A stretch of 64,000 bases of DNA from Clostridia bacterium. GTDB taxonomy: Bacteria > Bacillota > Clostridia > Christensenellales > CAG-138. Shown in pieces: positions 1 to 7,430 of the stretch. Under the pieces are notes generated by a model. The model was not told where the DNA came from and ran no database searches. It saw nothing but the letters and a program-made list of their open reading frames with translations. Location: NCBI GenBank assembly GCA_017523925.1, contig JAFWVQ010000058.1, positions 19,135-83,134 of the forward strand, in the 5' to 3' direction. How positions within the stretch are numbered: the stretch's first letter is position 1; every line of letters begins with the position of its first letter. The position numbers were made by a program, and so were the translations under genes.

Positions 1-33
1 TTTTCCCGTTATTCGGTGGGTCGAAAGCGCGCG

Positions 34-2154
34 TTATTCAAGGCCTATCGCGACTCTGAGCACCATTATCGCGTCCACAAGGGTGATCTGCCCATCCACA
101 TTCATATCGCCGTATTCCGCTTCCCATTCGGAGAGCTCGATGAGCCCCATCGAGGCGCGAAGCGCGAGGATCGCGTCCACAACGGTCACGTCGCCGCTGT
201 GGTTTATGTCGCCGCTCGCACCGGCGCGGATACGGACGTTGTCCACGAGCAGCCTGCCGCTGTTATTGATCGAAACACCTGTTCCGTAGAATCGCCAAGT
301 GAAGCGATAGGTGCCGCTCTCGGGGACCACGTAGTTGAAGCTGAGCCATTGGTTGATGTTTGCACCGTTCGGATGCGTGCTCAGCTGAGACATCCCGTTC
401 ACTTCGAACGAGAAGCCGGCGCTTGTTTCATATCTCTCGAAGTCAAAGAAGTATTCGAACGAGATCGACTGCCCCGCCGACAGCTCGATGAACTCCGTCA
501 TGAGCCTGGTGCTGAAATTGACTTTATTCTCGGTGTCCGTGGCGGCGCAGTACCTGCCCTCCGCTTCTGCCGGCACAAAGCGATCCGCATCGACCGTATA
601 GAAGCGGATGCTGCCGCCCGTCACGTTCAGCGCTTCGGAGAGCTCCTGATCGTATTGCGATTCAACGCTCACGTTGTCTATGTAGAGCTGAAGCGGGATG
701 TGCATAGCCCTGCCGTTTCCGTGCGTAGCCACCCATCTGAGCTCATATAGCCCCGCCTGCTCGGCAACGAAGGTCAGCCTCGACCAATTATCGGGCTGAA
801 GGCCGGAGTGCGGTGTGTCGATGTAGGTCACGTCGTTGATATAAAACATCAGTCCGTACCCTTCCAGGCCGCCGTTGCTCCTGTAATCGAAGCTGAGGGT
901 TTCATTGACCTCAAGGTAGACCGAGGCGGCAAGCGTTCCGCTTCCGTATTGCGTGTACCTTGCGCCCGAGACCGCATAGGTACGCCCGAACACGGTCTCC
1001 GTATAGAAGGGCTGATTCCCGCTCGAAGTGAAGTGGATCGAGCCTCCCGGAACGTTCAGCGCTTCATCGACGGAAACGAGCTGCTGTTCATCCGGTCTGT
1101 TGATGCCGATCTCATCAAGCGCAAGCGAAGGCTCGCTTGCAGCCTCTGCATAAGCTGTTTTCCAATACATCCACTCAAAGCTGTATGTGCCTGCCGATTG
1201 CGCCGTGAATGTGTAGGAATGCCACTGCTCGTCATTATCGAGTGTGGGAGTGAAGAAAACGGCCTGATCGTTCACGTAGAAGCAGAAATAATGGTGTTTG
1301 GCCATGCCCATCACCTTGTAATCGAAGGTGAGCGTATCGCCCGCTTCGAGTTGAACGGGAAGCGTGCGAATTGCGGAGCAGAGGTAGAACTCGTAGAATT
1401 CATCAGCAAGCGCAACGCTCCTGCCATCCTGCTCGACCGCCGCAAAATCGACGTTTCCATAGGTCAGAAACCGAAGATCGCCGCCCGAAGTGTTGAGCGC
1501 GGCCGAAAGCGAAGCATCCGTCGGATCGCTCACATATTCGAAATTATCCAAATGATAGTACGAACCGTCGCCAATGCCGATGCTGAGCTCGAAGCTGTAC
1601 TCCCCCGCCTGCTCGGCAACGTAAGCGTATGTGTTCCAGGCCTGCATATAGGCCTTCTCCTCGAGCCAGTTGACTGCCTCGCCGTTCACGTAGAGCTCCG
1701 AATGATCGTTGATCCAGCGGAAATAGGTGTTGCGCTCGAGATACAGCGCGGAGTTTGCAGCCATATCCACCGTAAAGCGGAGCACGATATGCGCGCTGCC
1801 CGTCAGGTATGCAATGGTCCTGTCGCCGAATTCCATCGGAACGAAGGATACGTCGCCCTCCTGCTCAAAATGGATCGAGCCGCCGGGAACGTTCAGCACG
1901 TCATCGAGGGTCAGATCGTCGAGCGGCAAAGCGGCAGCGGCGTTGAAGTCGACTCCGGCACCGAGTGCGGCAGGCCCATCGAAACCGAAGTCAAGATCGG
2001 AACCAAGGTCAAGGTCATGGTTGAGGTCAAGGTTAGAAGCGGTACCGGCGGCGTTCTCCGCGGTGATACGAAAAGCGAAGCTCCAAAGCGGCAGCAGCAG
2101 CAACGCAAGAAGCATGGCGGTCATGGCACGAAGCCGTCTTTTGCTGTTGTTCAT
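34..2154 (-). CDS. Secreted four-module dockerin protein
   Basis: This 706-residue exported protein starts at the ATG 7 bases after GGAGGG; an in-frame ATG 28 codons upstream lacks such a site. Residues 1-35 are a signal peptide (basic start, then a Leu-rich core). An Asp/Leu-rich linker follows. Four similar modules of about 135 residues lie near 84-208, 217-352, 362-498 and 504-642. Each begins with an ALNxxGGxIxF-type motif and ends with an aromatic-rich strand and a D-N-V/I turn, which suggests beta-sandwich carbohydrate- or protein-binding folds. Residues 648-706 form a dockerin: two calcium loops (D-x-N-x-S/D-G...D-A) each followed by an L-R-x-x-x-G-L helix. No catalytic motif is visible. 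It may be a binding subunit docked to a cohesin scaffold encoded elsewhere. The module type is shared with the subtilase at 7431-11093. Confidence 0.82.
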   Translation of the reverse strand: MNNSKRRLRAMTAMLLALLLLPLWSFAFRITAENAAGTASNLDLNHDLDLGSDLDFGFDGPAALGAGVDFNAAAALPLDDLTLDDVLNVPGGSIHFEQEGDVSFVPMEFGDRTIAYLTGSAHIVLRFTVDMAANSALYLERNTYFRWINDHSELYVNGEAVNWLEEKAYMQAWNTYAYVAEQAGEYSFELSIGIGDGSYYHLDNFEYVSDPTDASLSAALNTSGGDLRFLTYGNVDFAAVEQDGRSVALADEFYEFYLCSAIRTLPVQLEAGDTLTFDYKVMGMAKHHYFCFYVNDQAVFFTPTLDNDEQWHSYTFTAQSAGTYSFEWMYWKTAYAEAASEPSLALDEIGINRPDEQQLVSVDEALNVPGGSIHFTSSGNQPFYTETVFGRTYAVSGARYTQYGSGTLAASVYLEVNETLSFDYRSNGGLEGYGLMFYINDVTYIDTPHSGLQPDNWSRLTFVAEQAGLYELRWVATHGNGRAMHIPLQLYIDNVSVESQYDQELSEALNVTGGSIRFYTVDADRFVPAEAEGRYCAATDTENKVNFSTRLMTEFIELSAGQSISFEYFFDFERYETSAGFSFEVNGMSQLSTHPNGANINQWLSFNYVVPESGTYRFTWRFYGTGVSINNSGRLLVDNVRIRAGASGDINHSGDVTVVDAILALRASMGLIELSEWEAEYGDMNVDGQITLVDAIMVLRVAIGLE

Positions 2155-2215
2155 CGTTATCCCTCCGATATCGGCAAATATTCGGCGGCGGCGCATTGGC
2201 CGCATCCGTGTGGAT

Positions 2216-2245
2216 ATTATACCATGTATCCGCGGCAATAGGCAA
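2216..2245 (-). promoter_or_regulatory. Promoter of the four-module dockerin gene
   Basis: On the minus strand, TTGCCT and TATAAT are separated by 18 bases. The -10 is in a TGGTATAAT context. It lies about 60 bases upstream of the start at 2154. Confidence 0.6.
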
Positions 2246-2302
2246 CTGCTTAAATAAGGCAGCTTTTTGCGAAGGGGTTCGTAGGCTTACTATTCCAAAC
2301 AA

Positions 2303-2330
2303 TCAAAAAACAGTCACAAATGTGGCTGTT
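2303..2330 (-). terminator. Terminator after tRNA-Gln
   Basis: On the minus strand a 10-base-pair stem (AACAG-CACA type, one C/A mismatch) with a 2-base loop is followed by a run of six T. It starts a few bases after the CCA end of the tRNA. Confidence 0.7.
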
Positions 2331-2336
2331 TTTGAT

Positions 2337-2410
2337 TGGCTGCCGAACAAGGATTCGAACCTTGAATGAACGAGTCAGAGTCGTTAGTGTTACCGTTACA
2401 CCATTCGGCA
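2337..2410 (-). tRNA. tRNA-Gln (anticodon CTG), CCA encoded
   Basis: The 74-base cloverleaf folds completely. The acceptor TGCCGAA pairs with TTCGGCA, the D stem is GTGT/ACAC, the anticodon stem AACGA/TCGTT carries loop CTCTGAC with CTG at positions 34-36, and the T arm is CAAGG-TTCGAAT-CCTTG. G is the discriminator and CCA is encoded. Confidence 0.95.
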
Positions 2411-2500
2411 ATGTCCATCCCGTCGTGCCGTCCGCCCCGAAGATAATACCCGTCCGAATCAGACAGGTGCGGGTGCAAAGCTAATGCTTCTCGGTACCCT

Positions 2501-2526
2501 GAAAAAGGAAGCACTCCGTTGGAGTG
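2501..2526 (-). terminator. Probable terminator after tRNA-Val
   Basis: A CACTCC-AAC-GGAGTG hairpin on the minus strand is followed by CTTCCTTTTT. The spacer between the two tRNAs (2411-2614) shows no other gene. Confidence 0.45.
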
Positions 2527-2614
2527 AGGGTGCCTTTCACGTTTCGACTAATGCCCCTAATGTAAAAGTGAGGGTTTATAATCGGGACGTAACGCACACC
2601 ACAGGATAGATATA

Positions 2615-2691
2615 TGGTGGGGCTAGTTGGGATCGAACCAACGACCTCTACGATGTCAACGTAGCGCTCTAACCAGCTGGGCTATAACCCC
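2615..2691 (-). tRNA. tRNA-Val (anticodon GAC), CCA encoded
   Basis: The 77-base sequence starts GGGGTTA and ends TAGCCCC-A-CCA, so the acceptor pairs fully with one G-T pair. The anticodon stem CTACG/CGTAG holds loop TTGACAT, giving GAC. The T loop is TTCGATC. Confidence 0.95.
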
Positions 2692-2767
2692 TTGTCTGAG
2701 ACTATTATACACAAAATTTTTAATTTTGCAACCCCTTTTGGTAATTTTTTTTTGAGAAAGAATGTGG

Positions 2768-2811
2768 TATAATAATCGGGCACTCCCGCGAACGCCCGAT
2801 TTTTCGTTTAT
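2768..2811 (+). promoter_or_regulatory. -10 element with a terminator-like leader hairpin
   Basis: TATAAT at 2768-2773 is followed almost immediately by a 7-base-pair hairpin (ATCGGGC at 2775-2781 with GCCCGAT at 2794-2800). The hairpin is followed by TTTTCG and then TTTATTTTT. No good -35 is visible at the right distance. The stem resembles an intrinsic terminator at the very start of the DUF4364-yitT transcript, so attenuation is possible. Confidence 0.4.
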
Positions 2812-2847
2812 TTTTCGGGCAAAACAAATACTCTTCGAGGTGCTGTT

Positions 2848-3486
2848 ATGGCCTTTTTTTCAAACGGCGAGGACCGCGAGAAGCTCTCGGTGCTCTACCT
2901 TCTAAAGCTTGCCGGCTTCCCGCTTTCGCGCGATCAGATAGCGAGCGTGATGTTCGAGCAGGGGTATGAAAACTACATAGAGCTTTCGGAGCGGCTGCTC
3001 GAGCTTGAGCAGAGCGCCTGCATTGCCACGATCCCGACCTACCGCATCCAGACCGTTGTGCTGACGCGGCGCGGCGAGGAGATCGCGGCGCTGTTTGAAA
3101 AGAACCTGCCGCGCTCGCTGCGCGATTCCATAAGGGAATGCATTGAAGCCCGCACCGAGGCCTTTCGCCTTGAAAACACCGCTCAGATGAGCTCTACCTT
3201 TCATTCCGAGGGCAATTTTTCAACGCGGCTTTCGCTCGTTGAGAACGGCGAGCCCTTCTTTGAGCTGAACATCAAGCTGCCCTCGGCCAAATATACGCGC
3301 ATCGCCGAGCGCAGGTGGAGCGAGATAAATCAAAAGCTTTATTACGACACGCTGCTCGCGCTGATCAGCGAGGATGAAGGCGAGGACCCATCGCCCTTCG
3401 GTGCGGAGGATGGGGACGAAGGCGCTGAACAGGACGGCACCGCCGAGCCCGCCGAACAGCCGAGCGAACGCGGCGCGGAGCAGTGA
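2848..3486 (+). CDS. DUF4364 family protein
   Basis: The 212-residue protein starts at an ATG preceded by GAGGTGCTGTT. It matches my memory of the DUF4364 family of small Clostridia proteins, which has a winged-helix-like N-terminal half (about residues 10-70, leucine-rich helices, then a V-x-L-T-x-x-G wing) and an alpha/beta C-terminal half. The last 35 residues are an acidic Glu/Ala/Pro tail that looks disordered. The function of the family is unknown; a DNA-binding role is only suggested by the fold. The next gene (yitT family) follows after 17 bases with its own Shine-Dalgarno site, so the two are probably co-transcribed. Confidence 0.75.
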   Translation: MAFFSNGEDREKLSVLYLLKLAGFPLSRDQIASVMFEQGYENYIELSERLLELEQSACIATIPTYRIQTVVLTRRGEEIAALFEKNLPRSLRDSIRECIEARTEAFRLENTAQMSSTFHSEGNFSTRLSLVENGEPFFELNIKLPSAKYTRIAERRWSEINQKLYYDTLLALISEDEGEDPSPFGAEDGDEGAEQDGTAEPAEQPSERGAEQ

Positions 3487-3503
3487 TATCAGGAGGGGAA
3501 AAT

Positions 3504-4415
3504 ATGAAAACAAGCAAAAAGAACGTGGATCCGAAGGTGCCTTTCAACCCATTCGATCCGAATTTCGACCTGAAGCAGGACTTCATCACCTTTGTTTTGA
3601 TAGTTGTGAGCTGCTTTCTGCAGAGCCTCGTTATCAGCGCCTTTTACACGCCGAACCACTTTCTTTCGGGTGGCGTTACGGGTATCGCGATGCTCGTTGA
3701 ATACGTCACGGGGCTGCCGCGCTTTGTTCCGCTGATCCTCTTGAACCTGCCGCTCGTCGTGATCGGCTTCAAGTACATGAACGCCAAATTCATCATCTTC
3801 AGCGCTATGGCCACCCTGCTCTACTCGCTGTTTTTCTCCATCCCCTTTGTGGCGAACTTCCGCATCGATCTTGGGGAGAATTCCGAGATGCTTTCGGCGG
3901 TCGTGGGCGCGGCGCTGATGGGCATAATCGGCGTTCCCGTGGTCAAAAGGGGCGCGACCCTCGGCGGCATGGACGTTTTGAGCGTTATCCTGAGCCGCCG
4001 CTTCTCCATCCAGATCGGCACCTTCAACATCGCGTACAACCTCATCATCATGACGGTGCTCGGCTTCTTCTTCGGCGTTCGCCCCGCACTTTTCAGCATG
4101 CTTGCGACCTTCGTTTCCAACACGGCATTCAACTACGGGATGCAGGGGCTCAACCGCAACGTGACCGTGTTCATCATCAGCAAGAAGTGGGACGAGATCG
4201 CGCCGCACGTTATGAGCGACATGAACCGCGGCGTCACCTTCCTGCACGGCGAGGGCGCATACACGGGCGAGCAGCGCGAGATCGTTTACTGCATAATCAA
4301 GACCACGGAGCTTGGCAAGCTCAAGGCGATCGTTCGCAAGCACGACACCAAGGCGCTGTTTTCGATCGTTGAGACCAAGGAGGTCGTCGGCCGCGGCTTT
4401 GCGGCTATGAACTGA
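3504..4415 (+). CDS. YitT family membrane protein
   Basis: The 303-residue protein starts at the ATG 6 bases after AGGAGGGG; a GTG seven codons upstream has no such site. It has an N-terminal cytoplasmic segment, then about five hydrophobic spans between residues 25 and 200 with the family G-G-V-T-G-I segment near residue 55. A soluble C-terminal DUF2179 domain (about 215-295) includes Y-T-G and V-x-R-H-D motifs. YitT-type proteins (DUF161 plus DUF2179) are common in Bacillota and their substrate is not established. The gene is second in an apparent two-gene operon and is followed by a strong hairpin at 4470-4495. Confidence 0.85.
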   Translation: MKTSKKNVDPKVPFNPFDPNFDLKQDFITFVLIVVSCFLQSLVISAFYTPNHFLSGGVTGIAMLVEYVTGLPRFVPLILLNLPLVVIGFKYMNAKFIIFSAMATLLYSLFFSIPFVANFRIDLGENSEMLSAVVGAALMGIIGVPVVKRGATLGGMDVLSVILSRRFSIQIGTFNIAYNLIIMTVLGFFFGVRPALFSMLATFVSNTAFNYGMQGLNRNVTVFIISKKWDEIAPHVMSDMNRGVTFLHGEGAYTGEQREIVYCIIKTTELGKLKAIVRKHDTKALFSIVETKEVVGRGFAAMN

Positions 4416-4469
4416 CGCATCGCCGCCGGCCGATGCAGTGCTGCTGCAAAAATTCATACGGATATGATA

Positions 4470-4497
4470 AAACCGCAGGCGCTAACCTGCGGTTTCG
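4470..4497. terminator. Terminator between convergent genes
   Basis: AAACCGCAGG pairs with CCTGCGGTTT around a 6-base loop, with T residues on the plus side and A residues on the other. It can serve both the yitT-family gene (plus) and the S24 repressor gene (minus). Confidence 0.75.
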
Positions 4498-4530
4498 TAC
4501 ATTATATCAATAGTTCGGCCTGTGCGCGGC

Positions 4531-5307
4531 TCAGCCCACGACGCGCCCGACAATGCGCAGATCGGAGCCCTCGCTCGGGATGATCGGCTTATACTTGGGG
4601 TTCAGCGAAACGAGCGAAACGCCGTTGTCGGTATTGAGCATCTTGCAGTAGGCTTCGCCGTTGAGGATGAAGATCCCGATATCGCCGCTTGCAAGCTCCT
4701 GCTGCTGGCGAACGTAGACGATCTGCCCGTCCTCAAACAGCGGCAGCATCGAATCGCCGCTGATCCGAACGGCGAAGTTGGCGGCGCTTGCGGCGTAGCC
4801 ATCGGCATCTATCATGGTGTAGCCCGAGCCGTCCAGAAAAACACCGGTGCCGGCGGAAGCGGGAAGGTCGTACAGCGGGATCTGGCGGATGGGCTGCCTC
4901 GAGGGCTCATTGAGCGAGAAATGGGGGTTTTCGCCGAGCATGCCGACGTATTCCGCGGCGCGCTCCCTGCCGAGCTTATTGAGCCCCGCGAAGGGGTCGC
5001 TTGAATTCGCAATACCGCGGAAGGTATGCAGCACGTCCGTCACGCCGAGGATATGGCAGATGCTGATGAACTGCTGCGCATCGGGCAGGCTTGCGCCTGT
5101 TTCCCATTTGCTGACGGCGCGGTCCGTGATCGCCTCCCTGCCGAAAAGCCTATCCCCCTCCCTGCTGATCCTCTCGGCAAGCTCTTTTTGGGTGATATGC
5201 TTTTGCTTGCGCAGCTCCGCAAGCTTCGCGCCGAAGCGGGCGTTCTCCTGCTCGCTCGAGCCCTTGCTGCGCTTGCCGCTCTTTTTTTCCTTCACTTCAG
5301 TTATCAT
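4531..5307 (-). CDS. XRE/S24 LexA-like self-cleaving repressor
   Basis: The 258-residue regulator starts at the ATG after CGGAGGTAAAT. Residues 22-90 are an XRE-type helix-turn-helix (QKELAERIS and AVSKWETG segments). Residues 140-258 are an S24/LexA-like peptidase domain. The nucleophile is Ser186 in S-G-D-S-M and the partner is Lys222, 36 residues later, close to the 37 in LexA and UmuD. An Ala152-Gly153 bond in SAGTG is the likely self-cleavage site. In this family, RecA-stimulated cleavage lifts repression. The gene faces a Y-family DNA polymerase across a 210-base divergent promoter region, so it probably controls that polymerase and itself. Confidence 0.88.
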   Translation of the reverse strand: MITEVKEKKSGKRSKGSSEQENARFGAKLAELRKQKHITQKELAERISREGDRLFGREAITDRAVSKWETGASLPDAQQFISICHILGVTDVLHTFRGIANSSDPFAGLNKLGRERAAEYVGMLGENPHFSLNEPSRQPIRQIPLYDLPASAGTGVFLDGSGYTMIDADGYAASAANFAVRISGDSMLPLFEDGQIVYVRQQQELASGDIGIFILNGEAYCKMLNTDNGVSLVSLNPKYKPIIPSEGSDLRIVGRVVG

Positions 5308-5358
5308 ATTTACCTCCGTTTGGTTCTGTTTTACCCGGTGCATTCTCTTTACGCTCCC

Positions 5359-5387
5359 ATTATAATACAGTTTTCGGAGAATTGCAA
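5359..5387 (-). promoter_or_regulatory. Promoter of the S24 repressor
   Basis: On the minus strand TTGCAA and TATAAT are separated by 17 bases, about 50 bases before the repressor start. Confidence 0.6.
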
Positions 5388-5404
5388 GCGTATTTTTAAA
5401 AATT

Positions 5405-5459
5405 ATTCTCTTTTTGTTAGAATAAACCTCTTTACTTCTCTTGTTTAGAGTGTTATAAT
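5405..5459 (+). promoter_or_regulatory. Y-family polymerase promoter with candidate operators
   Basis: TTTACT (5431-5436) and TATAAT (5454-5459) are 17 bases apart. An inverted repeat ATTCT-N9-AGAAT lies at 5405-5423 just upstream. A second, CTCT-N5-AGAG, sits at 5438-5450 between the -35 and -10. Their placement fits operators of the divergent S24 repressor; the link is inferred. Confidence 0.5.
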
Positions 5460-5517
5460 GTTTCAAGGATAGAATTAAGAGAATTTTTCGATAATACGAT
5501 GATGGAGGCGCCGGAGC

Positions 5518-6774
5518 ATGAGCATTTTCGATCCGAACGAGAGAATGAAGCGAAGCATCCTGCACGTGGATATAAACAATTTCTACGCAAGCGTGGAGAT
5601 ACGGGACGACCCGTCCCTCGCCCCCTACCCCGTCGCCGTATGCGGCGACAAGGAGGCGCGGCACGGGATAATCCTCGCAAAAAACTATATCGCCAAAAGC
5701 TTCGGCGTTCAAACGGCGGAGCCCATAGGCGAGGCACTGCTCAAATGCCCCTCGCTCGTGCTGGTACCCTGCCATTTTGAAAAATACGAGCAGGTGACGT
5801 TCGAGAGCCGCGCGCTGCTCGGAACGTACAGCGACCGCATGGAGCCCTTCGGGATGGATGAGGCATGGATAGACATCAGCCCCTACGCCCCCACTGCCGG
5901 GGACGCCGCAGAGATCGCCGACGAGATACGCCAAAGGTATAAAAAGAGCTTCGGTCTCACCGCATCGGTGGGCGTGAGCTTCAATAAATGCTTTGCAAAG
6001 CTCGGCTCGGATATGGAAAAGCCCGACGCGACGAGCGTCATCACGCCGGAGAATTTCAGAAGCAATGTTTGGCCCCTGCCCGTTGAGGATCTGCTGTTCG
6101 TGGGCCCAAAGACCAAGGCGAAGCTCAACGCGAGGGGAGTTAAGACCATAGGCGAGCTTGCAAACGAGGACGAGGCGCTCGTTCGCAGCTGGCTCGGGAA
6201 TAACGGAATGGAGCTTCGGCGCTGCGCGAACGGGCTGGATCATTCCGAAGTGGCGAAAATAGGCTCTGCGCCGCCGATGAAGAGCATCGGCAACAGCTTC
6301 ACCCCGCCGAAGGACGTTAAGAGCCTTGACGAGGCGCTGGCGCTGCTGCAGTCGCTTGCGGAGTCGGTCGCGTATCGCATGCGAAAGTACGGCGTGCTCG
6401 GAAGCACGGTGGTGCTGAGCGTGCGCGACACAACGCTTATGAGCTTCGAAAGACAGGCAAGGCTCGAGTTTTCAAGCTGCATATCGACCGAGCTGCGTGA
6501 CGCCGCATTCGCGCTTTTGAAGCTGAGCTATAATTGGGCAAGACCCATAAGAAGCCTCGGCATCAGATGCACCGGGCTCATCCCCGACATGGCGCCGTAC
6601 CAATCCTGCTTATTCGAGGACGCGGCAAAAAGGAGCAAGCGGCTTGCCGTTGAGAAGACCGTGGACGCGATCCGCAGGCGCTACGGCAAAACGAGCATAC
6701 TTCAGGCCCGCGTTTTCTCCGAGCGCAGCTATGCGGGCGCGCTGCATACGGACGGGCTGCACGCGCTCAGATAG
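5518..6774 (+). CDS. Y-family DNA polymerase (DinB/UmuC type)
   Basis: The 418-residue translesion polymerase has the palm motif near residues 17-24 (H-V-D-I-N-N-F-Y-A-S) with its first metal-binding Asp. The second carboxylate pair is in F-G-M-D-E-A-W (about residue 107), and there is an A-S-V-G-V-S-F-N-K-C segment near 150. A little-finger domain covers about 245-355. Y-Q-S-C-L-F near residue 361 fits the QxxLF sliding-clamp motif. It would copy damaged DNA at low fidelity. The start follows GGAG by 5 bases. It is divergent from a self-cleaving repressor, so damage induction is likely. The stop codon is TAG, which shows that TAG works as a normal stop here. Confidence 0.92.
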   Translation: MSIFDPNERMKRSILHVDINNFYASVEIRDDPSLAPYPVAVCGDKEARHGIILAKNYIAKSFGVQTAEPIGEALLKCPSLVLVPCHFEKYEQVTFESRALLGTYSDRMEPFGMDEAWIDISPYAPTAGDAAEIADEIRQRYKKSFGLTASVGVSFNKCFAKLGSDMEKPDATSVITPENFRSNVWPLPVEDLLFVGPKTKAKLNARGVKTIGELANEDEALVRSWLGNNGMELRRCANGLDHSEVAKIGSAPPMKSIGNSFTPPKDVKSLDEALALLQSLAESVAYRMRKYGVLGSTVVLSVRDTTLMSFERQARLEFSSCISTELRDAAFALLKLSYNWARPIRSLGIRCTGLIPDMAPYQSCLFEDAAKRSKRLAVEKTVDAIRRRYGKTSILQARVFSERSYAGALHTDGLHALR

Positions 6775-6791
6775 CGGCGATCCGCCGAGGG

Positions 6792-7316
6792 CTATTCTTC
6801 TCCCGTTTGTTGCTCCTCGGCGCCGCCGGTATGCGTGCAGATCCGCGCCGAACGATCCTGCTCGCGGCGCTCGGAAAAGAAGCGGCTCAGTATCGACCTG
6901 CATTCATCCTCGAGCATGCCGCCCACAAAGGGCAGGCCTTGGTTCGTAAGCCTTGCAAGCTCGCAGCGGGAGACCGTGCAGCCTGCCGCGTCGTCGAACG
7001 CGCCGAAGCAGAGCGCGCCGATCCTGAAATTGAGGATCGCGCCCATGCACATCGCGCAGGGCTCGAGCGTTACGTACAGCTCGCAGCCGGAAAGCCGCCT
7101 CGTGCCGAGCCTTTCGGCGGCTTGCTTGAGCGCAAGCATTTCCGCATGCGCGGAAGCGTCCGAAAGCTGCTCGGTGAGATTATGCGCGGAGGCTATCACC
7201 TCGCCGTTTTGCACCACAACAGCGCCCACTGGCACCTCGCCGACAGCGAACGCTTTTTCGGACTCGGCGAGCGCAAGGCGCATGAATTCTTTTTTGATCG
7301 TTATTCTTTCCTTCAT
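6792..7316 (-). CDS. tadA: tRNA-specific adenosine deaminase TadA
   Basis: The 174-residue deaminase converts A34 to inosine in tRNA-Arg(ACG). The cytidine-deaminase zinc motif is complete: H-A-E near residue 55 with the catalytic Glu, and P-C-A-M-C near residue 85 with two zinc cysteines. The N-terminal F-M-R-L-A-L-x-E-x helix is typical of TadA. I chose the ATG before K-E-R-I-T; the longer frame adds 14 residues unlike the family. The Shine-Dalgarno match is weak. The C-terminal 25 residues are polar and probably disordered. The gene converges on the polymerase gene with only 17 bases between the stops. Confidence 0.93.
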   Translation of the reverse strand: MKERITIKKEFMRLALAESEKAFAVGEVPVGAVVVQNGEVIASAHNLTEQLSDASAHAEMLALKQAAERLGTRRLSGCELYVTLEPCAMCMGAILNFRIGALCFGAFDDAAGCTVSRCELARLTNQGLPFVGGMLEDECRSILSRFFSERREQDRSARICTHTGGAEEQQTGEE

Positions 7317-7356
7317 GCCTGAAATTCTACCATATCCGCTCCGAAAACGCAACGAC

Positions 7357-7389
7357 AAGGACCGCCCTCGGATGAAGGCGGTCCTTTTT
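7357..7389. terminator. Strong hairpin between tadA and the subtilase gene
   Basis: AAGGACCGCC pairs perfectly with GGCGGTCCTT around a 10-base loop. The T run is on the plus strand. On the minus strand it lies after the subtilase stop and before tadA and has only a weak T stretch, so it may act as a terminator or 3' stabiliser. Confidence 0.5.
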
Positions 7390-7430
7390 CCTTATGCATT
7401 AACTCAGTATCCGCAGATCAATGCGGAGGA

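Noticed and set aside
2411..2614. A further RNA gene between the two tRNAs
   Set aside because: Only one short hairpin suited to a terminator was found; no cloverleaf or known small RNA pattern.
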